Below are positions 16,525 through 24,212 of a DNA stretch of 31,010 nt, one piece after another. Below the pieces are notes generated by a model. The model worked only from the letters and a program-made list of their open reading frames with translations. It made no database searches and was not told where the DNA came from. Numbering within the stretch: position 1 is the first letter of the stretch; every line of letters starts with the position of its first letter. The stretch is from Patescibacteria group bacterium (GTDB lineage: Bacteria; Patescibacteriota; Microgenomatia; UBA12405; JAHJSD01), in the NCBI GenBank assembly GCA_018830585.1, contig JAHJSD010000067.1, positions 1 to 31,010 of the forward strand, read 5' to 3'. A program made the position numbers and the translations under genes.

Positions 16525-17142
16525 ATGTCGTTATGCACTTTTTTAAAAGAAACAATTATTGGGCAAAGGTTGCTTTTGGGTCACAGTAACATTGGTAATA
16601 GAGAGCCAATCTTGGCTGAAATAGCCAAAATTGTAAGTAATAATACTGATGTATCTGTGCTGGATCTTGGGATTGGTGGTGGCAACTTTGGTAAACTCCT
16701 TAAGCAAAGGTTTAACGGTAAAATCAACCCTTTGATAGGGGTTGAAGTTTGGAAAGACTATGAAAACAGTCAATGGGGATACTACGATCGAGTGGAAGTA
16801 CAGGAGATAGAGATATTTTTAAACGAAAATACTATTAAATTTGACATTATTATGCTTATTGATGTCTTAGAACATTTACCCTACAAGGAAGGTTATAACA
16901 TGCTAAAAAAGATACTTCCTCTAAATAGAAAAAAAGTAATTGTTTCTACACCAGTAACAAAACTTGCTCAGAAGGCGCATTTAGGTAACCAATACCAAGT
17001 TCATCACTACATTTGGAATGAGAAGGAGCTTGAGGATCTTGGTTTTGAGAAAGTAGCACAACATAAGATGCTTACTTTTAGGATACGCCCACTAACTGCT
17101 ACCGGAGGGGTGTTTGTTTTTAGTAGCGGGGGAGCTAGTTAG
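16525..17142 (+). CDS. class I SAM-dependent methyltransferase
   Basis: 205 residues. Motif I is VSVLDLGIGGGNFGKLL (about residues 48-64), then LIGVEVWKDYENS, and the acidic motif FDIIMLIDVLEHLP, typical of Methyltransf_11-type enzymes. The segment KKVIVSTPVTK supports the fold. The substrate is unknown. It starts 11 bp after carB and is probably on the same transcript. Its start is preceded by CTTAAGT and ACTTAA, similar to sequences before the other two methyltransferase genes here. Confidence 0.8.
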   Translation: MSLCTFLKETIIGQRLLLGHSNIGNREPILAEIAKIVSNNTDVSVLDLGIGGGNFGKLLKQRFNGKINPLIGVEVWKDYENSQWGYYDRVEVQEIEIFLNENTIKFDIIMLIDVLEHLPYKEGYNMLKKILPLNRKKVIVSTPVTKLAQKAHLGNQYQVHHYIWNEKELEDLGFEKVAQHKMLTFRIRPLTATGGVFVFSSGGAS

Positions 17143-17700
17143 GACTTTTAGCCATAACAAACACCTCTTCCATCACTATATTGGTTCCAACTTAGTCCCA
17201 TGAACCAGAAACTACGTTTCGGTTCACGGCAGGCACTACGGGCCGCCCATGATTCCTTAGTGCTCTACCTCAAGCGAAGAGCTTAGAAATCATGAGCGAT
17301 AGGTACCACATTGAGTACATGGTAAACCACGCACCATCAAGCTCAGCTTGACTGATATTGTGGCACCAACCATACGAACTTCATTCCCCCTCAATTCACC
17401 CCGTAACCACGGGCCGCCACCGATGTTTTTTTAGCGGTAAGGCCGCTTATATAGAAACAACGAGTGCCGCGTTTATCCTGAGCGATTCGGCTGAACTCAT
17501 CGTCGAAGCTTTGTCGAAGGATATTATGTGGCCAAAGCAACTCGTTGTCGTCGAAGCTAACGTGACCCCTACTCATCTCATTCTCCAATCACAAATATAC
17601 GGACATACTTACGAGCGTATATACGCGGGATATTGCCACTGGGATGACACTCTAGCATACCCCCGAAATATTTTCTTCGAAGAACAGCTCTTTTCCTTTT
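17143..17700. other. gap without a convincing gene
   Basis: This region contains a hairpin TGAACC-A-GAAAC-TAC-GTTTC-GGTTCA (17201-17226), two ACGGGCCGCC copies (17238 and 17409 regions), and a fragment resembling the common TGAGC...GTCGAAG repeat (about 17479-17519). Open frames exist on both strands (for example plus 17358-17780), but they run across these repeats and into the transposon end, and show no protein family. Confidence 0.5.
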
Positions 17701-17705
17701 TTCCA

Positions 17706-17763
17706 TTACCTTTCCACCTTCCAGTTACCTTTCCACCTTCCAGGTGGAACAGGTTGACACCTA
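17706..17763. mobile_element. transposon end: tandem 19-mer, hairpin, TTGACACCTA
   Basis: TTACCTTTCCACCTTCCAG occurs twice in tandem (17706-17724, 17725-17743). The second copy merges into a hairpin TTCCACC-TTCCA-GGTGGAA (17731-17749). Four bases later comes TTGACACCTA (17754-17763), whose last bases are the transposase stop codon read in reverse. A subterminal hairpin near a short conserved sequence is typical of IS200/IS605 and REP-type elements. Confidence 0.55.
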
Positions 17764-18265
17764 ATGCTTTTCAAGAATAAGGTGCTTTATTTCCTCCAGT
17801 CTTTTAGCATAATCTATTTGGTTGTACACAAATTTACGATAAGCCATTCGAGAGGGGAAAAAATCAAGAATAACCTTTTGTTTACAAATTATTTCACTTT
17901 TGGGCCTTAAGTATTCAGGAAAAGAAGACCAAGGATAGTTATCTAGCTCTTCGTCTTTAATAACCAAAGAGGCAATTGGATTAAGGTGGATATACCTAGA
18001 AACATGGATCAACTGCTCGTCAGTTTCAATTTTGACTGCCTTGAATATTCCCTCAGTAGCAAATAATTTCGGCTAAGTTTGGCTGTCTTCTTAAGTCTTT
18101 AAAAAAGATTTCCTTTTCTTTCTTGTTCAAAGATAGGGCCCTGGCAAGCTTTAGAGTTGGTTTCTCATACCGATAATAATTGAGAGTAGTAACCAGCCCT
18201 CTCATAATCTCTTTTGGTTCTGAAGGTCGGTTGACGAGCCGCAGGACATTGGCTTGATCTATTTA
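17761..18265 (-). pseudogene. Y1 (HUH) transposase remnant, REP-associated/IS200-like
   Basis: The C-terminal 83 residues are clear: VSRYIHLNPIASLVIKDEEL and YPWSSFPEYL are hallmarks of Y1_Tnp/RAYT proteins. Upstream in other frames are PTFRTKRDYERA, then LVTTLNYYRYEKPTLKLARA and KDLRRQPNLAEIICY, which match the normal N-terminal half. The central part with the catalytic MPNHFH motif is missing between IICY and EGIFKAVKIETDEQ. At least two frame changes and one internal deletion of roughly 50 codons make it inactive. The hairpin end is still attached downstream. Confidence 0.8.
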
Positions 18266-18283
18266 GACTAAATGTTGTATAGT
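18254..18283 (+). promoter_or_regulatory. promoter of the second subtilisin gene
   Basis: TTGATC (18254-18259), 18 bp, TATAGT (18278-18283). The ATG is 12 bases further on and there is no Shine-Dalgarno sequence, so the leader would be only about 5 nt. It lies just behind the transposase remnant's N-terminal end. Confidence 0.5.
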
Positions 18284-18295
18284 GAATAAAGTAGT

Positions 18296-19798
18296 ATGAA
18301 AAAAGCCCTGTTTGTCTTGCTGATTCTTGCCTCTGCCTTCTTTGCTAAAACCTCTTACGCTTATCCTATAGATGACTATTGGTACCTTACCGAGCGTATA
18401 ATTGTCAAGTTTCATTCCATAACCCCGGACATTATTCGAGAACAAGTTTTTAACAGGTCTGAAGTATTAGACTACAAGGAATTAAGAGTTAAGAATACTT
18501 ATGTTCTCCAATCCCAGAAGGGAAAAGCGGCCGAGCTGGCGAATAAGATGCAGAGAAATCTGTTGGTGGATTATGTAGAGCCCGATTATGAAGCTTATGC
18601 TCTTGAAACGCCAAACGATCCGGAGTTTTCAAATCAATGGGGATTGGAAAAGATTAACGCGGTTGGCGCTTGGGATATAACTCATGGAGCAGAAAATGTT
18701 GATATTGCCATTATTGATACGGGAATCGATGGTTCTCACCCCGATTTATCAGAAAAAATAATTTCCTCGGTTGACTGTAGGCTAAATTCTTCTTGTCCGC
18801 CCACTGCCGCCATAGACATACATGGTCATGGAAGTCATGTGGCGGGAATCGCTTCGGCGGTTACTAACAACGGTATTGGGGTTGCCGGGACTTCCTGGAA
18901 GGGGAGATTAATGAATATAAAAGTATTAGATGACAGCGGATCAGGATATTATTCATGGGTTGCCGATGGAATTTATTGGGCTGCTGATAATGGCGCGGAA
19001 GTTATCAATTTAAGCCTTGGCGGTAAGTACTCGTCCCGAACCTTAAGAAACGCGGTAAGTTACGCATCGAGAAAAGGGGTTGTAGTAGTCGCGGCAGCCG
19101 GAAATCAGGGGTCAAATCAATACAGCTACCCCGCTTATTACTCAGAGTCAATTGCAGTTGCCGCAACGGACCAGGATGATCAAAAAGCCAGTTTTTCAAA
19201 CTATGGCTTATGGGTTGATGTAGCCGCGCCGGGAGTATCTATTCTATCCACTGCTAATGGAAACTATCAATATGCCTCCGGCACTTCTATGTCAACGCCA
19301 TTTGTAAGCGGATTGGCGGCATTATTGTTTGGGCAAAATCCGGGCTGGACTAATAGTCAAGTTAGAAATAGGATTGAAACAACTTCCGACGCAATATCGG
19401 GAACTGGTTTTTATTGGGATTATGGCAGGATTAATGCCTGTAATGCTGTTGGCTGCGGGGCTTTGACAACACCGACGCCTACAATTGTACCAACCTCAAC
19501 TCCCACCTCAACTCCCACACCGAGCCCGACAACAACACCGACGCCTACAATCGCCACCTTAACTCCCACCTCAACTCCCACGCCAAGCCCGACAGCAACA
19601 CCAACGCCTACGATAGCACCTACCTTAACACCCACATTCACTCCCACACCAAGCCCGACAACAACACCGACGCCTACTTTAACCCCTACGCCCACAATAA
19701 CCCCAATTCCTTCTCCTACTCCGACTCCGCGGAATAAACCTTGGTGGTGCAGATACTTCCCCTCGCACCCTACCTGCAACGGTGTCCCTCGGCGATAA
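18296..19798 (+). CDS. secreted subtilisin-like serine protease (S8) with Thr-Pro repeat tail
   Basis: 500 residues. Signal peptide about 1-22 (ending SYA), a short propeptide, then a complete S8 domain: Asp141 (AIIDTGIDG), His178 (GHGSHVAG), Ser331 (GTSMSTPFVSG), and oxyanion Asn270. From about residue 397 follows a linker of about 90 residues made of three repeats of 21-22 residues (TPTPSPTTTPTP-like; about 63-66 bp at DNA level). It ends in a short tail, KPWWCRYFPSHPTCNGVPRR, with two cysteines. It closely resembles the protease at 5937-7346 (shared SGYYSW, INACNAVG); the two are paralogues with different tails. The linker looks like a cell-surface spacer. The protein is probably exported and self-activated. 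Confidence 0.94.
   Translation: MKKALFVLLILASAFFAKTSYAYPIDDYWYLTERIIVKFHSITPDIIREQVFNRSEVLDYKELRVKNTYVLQSQKGKAAELANKMQRNLLVDYVEPDYEAYALETPNDPEFSNQWGLEKINAVGAWDITHGAENVDIAIIDTGIDGSHPDLSEKIISSVDCRLNSSCPPTAAIDIHGHGSHVAGIASAVTNNGIGVAGTSWKGRLMNIKVLDDSGSGYYSWVADGIYWAADNGAEVINLSLGGKYSSRTLRNAVSYASRKGVVVVAAAGNQGSNQYSYPAYYSESIAVAATDQDDQKASFSNYGLWVDVAAPGVSILSTANGNYQYASGTSMSTPFVSGLAALLFGQNPGWTNSQVRNRIETTSDAISGTGFYWDYGRINACNAVGCGALTTPTPTIVPTSTPTSTPTPSPTTTPTPTIATLTPTSTPTPSPTATPTPTIAPTLTPTFTPTPSPTTTPTPTLTPTPTITPIPSPTPTPRNKPWWCRYFPSHPTCNGVPRR
19487..19700 (+). repeat. 63-66 bp tandem repeat inside the protease gene
   Basis: Three imperfect copies of a unit containing CCNAGCCCGACANCAACACC encode TPTPSPTTTPTP-type segments. 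Copy-number change would stay in frame and alter only the linker length. Confidence 0.7.
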
Positions 19799-19837
19799 TT
19801 CAGACTTTTGAATGCCAACGAAATAGAAGATGTACCA

Positions 19838-19880
19838 CCCCCGATCTGGTTTTCCCCTTGCGCATCGGGAAATGAGAAGT
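19838..19880. repeat. dispersed repeat R2, partial copy 3
   Basis: It contains CCCGATCTGGTTTTCCCC and GCGCATCGGGAAAT, matching the first half of 5674-5733 and 8370-8430. Confidence 0.45.
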
Positions 19881-19956
19881 TCTGAATCCGTTCCAACCGG
19901 TTTACACTGAGCCTGTCGAAGCGCTTCCTTTAAAGGGTTTGTTCATCAACCAACAG

Positions 19957-20046
19957 ATGGAGCCTGGTCTTAACCTTGAAGAGACAAAAATGCTGTTTTC
20001 TACCCTAAAACAAACTAACCCCAATTTTAATTATCGTCTATCTTAA
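19957..20046 (+). pseudogene. possible 3' remnant of a gene, or small ORF
   Basis: The frame MEPGLNLEETKMLFSTLK continues with QTNPNFNYRLS and ends at TAA. It stays open upstream of the ATG for at least 15 codons through a GAGCCTGTCGAAGC repeat. The composition is protein-like but no family is recognised, and there is no Shine-Dalgarno sequence or promoter. It is convergent with the zinc-ribbon gene. Confidence 0.25.
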
Positions 20047-20059
20047 CCTCTGTTTTCGG

Positions 20060-20623
20060 TTAAGAATCTACCTTTGTTTTAGCTCTTTTTTTAGGTTTAG
20101 ATTTAATATTCTCTTGGGCATTATCTACCGTTAAATCAGCATCTTTTTTCTCAACTGACGTTAATGCTTCAGTCATTCTACCTGCTTTCGCATTTTTCGA
20201 TTTTTTATTCTTTTCCGTCCTACCTTCTACCGAATCTATCTTCTTCTGTCCAACTGATAACAAACCAATAATTGTATCAAGCTTGGCATTCAGAGTTTCA
20301 ATTTTTTCTACAAGCTGTAAGATGCTGCGATCGTTGATATTGCTCTGTGGAGATTTGCCTGGATAGCTGTCACCAAAATTCCTCTTGGAAAAATCTTTCC
20401 TGCTTCCTGATTTATTGCCATCTCTTCCGCCTTTTTTCTCAAAACACTCACTGCAATATACTGGCTTATCGCCGCTTGGTTTGAAAGGCACTTGGCAATT
20501 TTTGCCGCATTCATCGCAGATGGCATCGTACATTAAGGGCTTCCGGTAATCTCCGCTACCAAAACTCCTTCTGGGAGAACCTTTTCTGTCTCTTGGTTTA
20601 TTGCCAAACTTAAAGTCTTTCAT
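20060..20623 (-). CDS. small zinc-ribbon protein with charged tail
   Basis: 187 residues. A basic N-terminus (GNKPRDRKGSPRRSFG) is followed by a Cys cluster, CDECGKNC (Cys36, 39, 43) and CSEC (Cys57, 60), with VPFKPSGDKPVY between: a treble-clef or zinc-ribbon type site. The middle (about 95-125) is a predicted helix, and the C-terminus is Lys-rich and low in complexity. Similar CxxC proteins with a GDKPVYC block are, to my knowledge, common in Patescibacteria and presumed to bind nucleic acid; the function is unknown. The upstream frame ends in an ATGA overlap with this start. Confidence 0.8.
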   Translation of the reverse strand: MKDFKFGNKPRDRKGSPRRSFGSGDYRKPLMYDAICDECGKNCQVPFKPSGDKPVYCSECFEKKGGRDGNKSGSRKDFSKRNFGDSYPGKSPQSNINDRSILQLVEKIETLNAKLDTIIGLLSVGQKKIDSVEGRTEKNKKSKNAKAGRMTEALTSVEKKDADLTVDNAQENIKSKPKKRAKTKVDS

Positions 20624-20811
20624 AAATATTTCTGTTTAATACTAATACAGCAACTCGCAGTATATGCATTATCAGCATAAATAGCAAGGGATCGAATTGA
20701 CTCATCTAAGATGTAACGGAAATTGATTCGTTGCCTCATGTAAAAATGTACTCCAAGGTTGGTGATTATTAGTTCACCAAAACAAGGAGTAACAAATCTA
20801 TCATCTATCAC
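20620..20811 (-). CDS. doubtful 63-codon ORF upstream of the zinc-ribbon gene
   Basis: GTG start at 20811, no recognised family. Its TGA stop overlaps the ATG of the zinc-ribbon gene (ATGA), which is typical of translational coupling, and no other promoter is visible for that gene. The protein (GVHFYMRQRINFRYILDE) shows no domain. Real gene or chance frame cannot be decided here. Confidence 0.25.
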   Translation of the reverse strand: MIDDRFVTPCFGELIITNLGVHFYMRQRINFRYILDESIRSLAIYADNAYTASCCISIKQKYL

Positions 20812-20826
20812 CTCTAAGATGTTTTG

Positions 20827-21012
20827 CTACTGATTCAAGCTTGCCCGGACGGGATGCCTTGGACCAAATAATCTTTGGGCACGGGCAACCTGGCTCAAAT
20901 TATAGAGATCAATTGGTTTTGAATTCGGCCTGCGAGGAATGTTGCGCTGAGGTCGTCTGAAACGCACCATCCTGCCTATTTCGTTTAAATCATACGGATT
21001 TAGTTCCGCCAT
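20827..21012 (-). CDS. small basic protein, unknown function
   Basis: 61 residues, strongly basic and Pro/Arg/Asn-rich (RMVRFRRPQRNIPRRPNSKP), perhaps nucleic-acid binding. No family is recognised. It is supported by a near-perfect extended -10 (TGA-TATAAT) 7 bases before the ATG, with TTTACG 17 bp upstream of that. Confidence 0.5.
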   Translation of the reverse strand: MAELNPYDLNEIGRMVRFRRPQRNIPRRPNSKPIDLYNLSQVARAQRLFGPRHPVRASLNQ

Positions 21013-21019
21013 AAAATGT

Positions 21020-21048
21020 ATTATATCAAATTAAAAAAGCCCGTAAAA
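21020..21048 (-). promoter_or_regulatory. extended -10 promoter of the 21012 gene
   Basis: On the minus strand: TTTACG, 17 bp, TATAAT (complement at 21020-21025) preceded by TGA. The -10 ends 7 bases before the ATG, predicting a transcript that begins at or next to the A of the ATG. Confidence 0.55.
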
Positions 21049-21171
21049 CCGCACTTTTCTATTCCTTGCTCGAAGGGCGTAACCTTAATATAACTAGCTA
21101 CCTAATTAAGGTGGTTAAAATATTCGAAGACTTCCAACTTGTTGCCGAGTTAAAAGAAGAAATCGCGAGAG

Positions 21172-21465
21172 TTAAGCCCTGTCTGGTGCCTGCGGTTTAA
21201 AGCTAATTACCTGATAACCATACTTTTCAACTTCCTCTTTAGGCCAAAAATGGCAATCTTTGGTCTTGATGGCGTAGGTTACCTCTTTTTCTATCTGACG
21301 ACCAGTGTATTCTTTGCTGCCTGGATTCCATTCCTTAAGAACCAAAACGTCACCAGGTTTACACTCGAAATCAGCCAGATGCAATTCAAACGTCTTCTTA
21401 CCGTCTAAAATTGCCTGAAAATATTCAGGCCAAACTTTCTTTTCGATTCTTGTCTTACTTCTCAT
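21172..21465 (-). CDS. ASCH/DUF3850-type RNA-binding-fold protein
   Basis: 97 residues: RIEKKVWPEYFQAILDGKKTF starts a typical ASCH (PUA-like) domain, with FECKPGDVLVLKEWNPG and YTGRQIEKEVTY following, as in DUF3850 proteins. Such proteins are thought to bind RNA or modified nucleotides. The frame is open further upstream inside the HD gene, but ATG 21465 starts the domain and overlaps the HD gene's stop by 11 bp, a sign of translational coupling. It is the last gene of the leftward operon. Confidence 0.8.
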   Translation of the reverse strand: MRSKTRIEKKVWPEYFQAILDGKKTFELHLADFECKPGDVLVLKEWNPGSKEYTGRQIEKEVTYAIKTKDCHFWPKEEVEKYGYQVISFKPQAPDRA

Positions 21466-22036
21466 CTTCTGGGGGAATCTTGGCAAAATTATAAACCCAC
21501 TGAAGGGGGTTTCGTTCCTTAATCTTTTCAACCAACTCTTTAGCACTTTCGGTTTGTAAATCTTTAGCAATATTCTCATGCCAAAGTTTGAAATCACCAG
21601 GCTTATTTTGTAAATATTCCCTTTGCAACAGAATCTGGTCGATTCTATCAGCATCTTTTGCTACGATTGCTTCTTTAGTTTTACACTCGTTAAACTCGTC
21701 TAATAGTGTAGTAATCTCACTACCTCCAGGAACGTTTTCTAACTGCTCGGTATAGGCTCTTTTTTCATCTTGTTTAACATAAAGTTTGTGAACAAAATTG
21801 GCGTCTCCCATTCTCGCCTCGGCCAAATCATGAAAGAGACCCATTTTCATCGCCTTATCCTTGTCGACCCCCTCCAATTCAGCCAGAACCATAGCAATTA
21901 TGGCTGTCCTGAAGCTATGCTCAGCAATTGTTTCTTCAGCCAATCGAAGCACTTGGCTGTGCATCCTTCGCATATTCTGCAAAGTGCCAACCTCAAAGAA
22001 GAAATCAACTATTTTCCCTAATTTCTTTTTATCCAT
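21455..22036 (-). CDS. HD-domain hydrolase (YfbR/HDDC2-like 5'-nucleotidase family)
   Basis: 193 residues. The metal ligands of the HD superfamily are present: His40 (AEHSFR), His69-Asp70 (GLFHDLAEARMGD) and the distal Asp in AKDADRIDQIL. This arrangement is typical of YfbR/HDDC2 5'-deoxynucleotidases, which remove phosphate from dNMPs; the exact substrate here is unknown. The start is 2 bp after the aldehyde dehydrogenase stop, and the end overlaps the ASCH gene, so this is a tight operon. Confidence 0.88.
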   Translation of the reverse strand: MDKKKLGKIVDFFFEVGTLQNMRRMHSQVLRLAEETIAEHSFRTAIIAMVLAELEGVDKDKAMKMGLFHDLAEARMGDANFVHKLYVKQDEKRAYTEQLENVPGGSEITTLLDEFNECKTKEAIVAKDADRIDQILLQREYLQNKPGDFKLWHENIAKDLQTESAKELVEKIKERNPLQWVYNFAKIPPEDEK

Positions 22037-22038
22037 GT

Positions 22039-23422
22039 TTAAGGTTTCACTACGGCAATTAATTTCACCTGAGAGAACTCTTTCATCCCGATTTCTCCAT
22101 ATTCCCTTCCCATGCCACTCTTTTTACAACCACCAAACGGGCATTCGGGCTTAAAAAAGTTATCAGTGTTAATCGCTACCGTTCCTGCATTAATTTGCTT
22201 AGCTACTCGTTCACCCTTCTCAATGTTGGTAGTATAAACCTCAGCACTAAGCCCATACTCAGTATTGTTAGCTAGTTTAACCGCTTCCTCTTCATTTCTA
22301 AAAGGAATAATCGGCAAAACAGGACCAAACACTTCTTCGTTGAACACTTTCATGCTGGGTTTGATATTTGTCAGTACTGTTGGCTCGAAATAGTTTCCTT
22401 TTTGCAATCGTTTATCAATTGGTTGTTTTCCTCCAATTTCGACCCTCGCCCCTTTTGATATTGCATCTTTTACCTGAACTTTTAGTGCCTCCAGTTGCTT
22501 TCTGGAAACAAGCGGACCAACATCAGTATCTTCATCCAATGGATTGCCTACTTTTACTGTTTTAAGTTTCTCGACAAATAATTTGACCACTTTCTGGTAC
22601 ACTGGTTTCTCGACAAACAATCTCTTGATAGCCGTACAGACCTGACCACAGTTTAAGAATCTTCCCCAGTAGAGGTTATCCATGGTTAAATCAAGGTCAG
22701 CGTCGGCAAAAATAATCCCTGGGCTACTTCCACCCATTTCAAGGAGTGCTTTGATAAACTTCTTCCCACACTTCTCATATATTTCCTGACCGACTCTGGT
22801 GCTTCCAGTAAACCAGGCCAAATCAATTGACTCATCAATAAGCATTTTCCCTACGTCACCACCGCCGATTAGTAAATTTGCCACTCCATCAGGTAAACCA
22901 GCTTCGTTCAGTAAATCAACCACCATTTTCTGAGTGAGACTCGTGTATTCTGAAGGCTTAAGAATAATGGTATTGCCAGCAATCAAAGCAGGAACAATCC
23001 CAGAGTTAGCCATAAGAGAGTGGGAAATTCCAGGGAGCAACACAAGCACAGACACCATAAGGTTCGTAAGTGACACGAAAATGCTCCTTATCATTCTTAA
23101 GAACAGTTTCGTCAGCTAAAAATTTAGCCCCATTTTTGATGTAGTAATCAAGAAACAGAAGCTCGCCGTCAACGTCATCAAGCGACTGCTGTATTGGCTT
23201 GCCCATTTCAAGAGTGGTCAATTTAGCAATCTTTTCTCTATTCTTGGCTACTTTTTCCCTAAACTTTTTGATATAGGCAACTCTCTTTTCAACTGAAATA
23301 TCCTTCCATCCGCCAAACGCCTCTTTTGCTTTCTTAACAGCTTTCTTGACATCCTGTTGCGTGGAAACACTCAACTCTCCGACTACCGACTGGTCATGAG
23401 GGTTAATTATCTTCATTTTCAT
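22039..23422 (-). pseudogene. aldehyde dehydrogenase (succinate-semialdehyde type) with one frameshift
   Basis: NAD(P)-dependent aldehyde dehydrogenase family. The 5' frame runs from MKMKIINPHDQSVVGELS to VAPWNFPLS; the 3' frame continues at MANSGIVPALIAGNTIILKP to the end. The two join if one base is removed near 23014, giving 460 residues with all family motifs: NAD-binding PWNFP and FTGSTRVGQ, catalytic Glu in LEMGGSSPG and catalytic Cys in NCGQVC. As sequenced, translation stops shortly after PLS. Either it is a recent frameshift mutation or an assembly error. A Shine-Dalgarno-like GGGGAG lies about a dozen bases upstream of the start. The HD gene follows after 2 bp. Confidence 0.88.
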
Positions 23423-23424
23423 CT

Positions 23425-23897
23425 TTACACTTCTCCCCTTTGGTCGACTAGACCACCAAGATAACTCGCTTTATATATATCAATTTATCACCTTTAGTAA
23501 TAGATTCTTCTCCTGAGAATCTATCAACTTCGCCTTGCCATTTATTAGTATAAATATATTCGCTTTCTTGATATTCTTCTGGGCCTTAGGAAGGATAATC
23601 TTCAGGCATCTCCTTTAAGACATTTCTCAAAACTCCATATACCGGGTCGGTTTCTACTCCTTTTTCAATCCAACCATAATAAACCATCATCCAGTAGGGT
23701 TTGCCCTCGTGGAACACAATTGTTCTACCACCATAGGGCTCACCGCCAAAAAAATTATCATGTGATTTCCAAGGACCTTTTTCAAAGGGGATAGTGGTTG
23801 AGCCGTCATCCTCTTTAACCCACTTTTTCTCCTCACCACCAGCGTAGCCAGCCTTGTTTGAGTCAACTAAAAATTGTCTTAGTGCTTCTTTGCTCAT
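23425..23897 (-). pseudogene. DUF5680-like gene with in-frame stop and frameshift
   Basis: From ATG 23897 the frame encodes MSKEALRQFLVDSNKAGYAG through PYWMMVYYGWIEKG to EMPEDYPS and then TAA (23586-23588). In the same frame past that stop, GPEEYQESEYIYTNKWQGEV and FSGEESITKGDKLIYIKR look like the rest of the domain. A one-base shift near 23465 gives YLGGLVDQRGEV and a TAA 2 bp before the aldehyde dehydrogenase ATG. The restored protein would be about 157 residues, the usual DUF5680 size. As written only the first 103 residues are made. TATACT lies 6 bases before ATG 23897. Confidence 0.7.
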
Positions 23898-23903
23898 ATG
23901 TTT

Positions 23904-23909
23904 AGTATA
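23904..23909 (-). promoter_or_regulatory. -10 of the DUF5680/ALDH/HD/ASCH operon
   Basis: TATACT on the minus strand, ending 6 bases before ATG 23897. The -35 is unclear. Confidence 0.35.
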
Positions 23910-23972
23910 CCCCTGGAACCCATTACAAAACTCCACTTAAAAGTTGATAATAGTCCGACTTATTAGGTAAAA

Positions 23973-24106
23973 TGGGCAGTACTCTATTGAGGAGGTGACT
24001 GCCCATGTATGATTCTACCAAATTGGTGTCAAGGAAGGTACTGAGGGTTTTAGTTAAGATACTGCCCACGCCAAGACAGAAGCGAATGGGAAGAAAAAGT
24101 TATTAG
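23973..24106 (+). mobile_element. IS-remnant-like mini-ORF with hairpin-enclosed Shine-Dalgarno
   Basis: TGGGCAGT (23973-23980) and ACTGCCCA (23998-24005) form a perfect hairpin whose 17-base loop contains GGAGGTG, and the last arm base is the A of ATG 24005. The ORF (24005-24106) encodes 33 residues, MYDSTKLVSRKVLRVLVKIL then PTPRQKRMGRKSY. This resembles the extreme N-terminus of a transposase cut short, but the family is uncertain. The hairpin could hide the ribosome site, a known way of limiting transposase translation. Confidence 0.4.
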
Positions 24107-24180
24107 TACACCTTAGTACAACTTAGTACGCCCCCGGGGTGTCCTAGGTATGACACCTGCCTGCCGGCAGGCAGGCCTCG
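24103..24180. repeat. 10-bp tandem repeat followed by two palindromes
   Basis: TTAGTACACC, TTAGTACAAC and TTAGTACGCC are three tandem copies (24103-24132). Then GGTGTC and GACACC form a hairpin with an 8-base loop (24138-24157). Finally CCTGCCTGCCGGCAGGCAGG is a perfect 20-bp palindrome (about 24156-24176). No gene is present here. Confidence 0.6.
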
Positions 24181-24212
24181 GGAAGATAGGGCGGTGAAAT
24201 TTGTCCGATCTG

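Noticed and set aside
17161..17340. Possible rRNA fragment (minus strand has GGTAGAGCACT, similar to a string in 23S rRNA)
   Set aside because: The similarity is limited to about a dozen bases; flanking sequence does not follow 23S rRNA as far as I can recall, so I do not call it.
17358..17780. 140-codon plus-strand frame between the methyltransferase and the transposase remnant
   Set aside because: It runs through two short repeats, the tandem 19-mers and the transposon hairpin, and its protein has no consistent composition or family; it is an accidental open frame.
19420..19896. 158-codon minus-strand frame
   Set aside because: It is the antisense of the Thr-Pro repeat of the protease gene and gives a Gly-Val repeat; a shadow of the real gene.
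21111..21200. 30-codon GTG frame on the plus strand (FEDFQLVAELKEEIARVK)
   Set aside because: It looks protein-like but overlaps the end of the ASCH gene on the other strand and lacks a start signal; at most it is a relic, too weak to list as a gene.
23006..23094. Separate start (ATG 23094) for the second aldehyde dehydrogenase frame
   Set aside because: The residues before MANSGIVPAL in that frame do not match the family, while the other frame does; it is a frameshift, not two genes.
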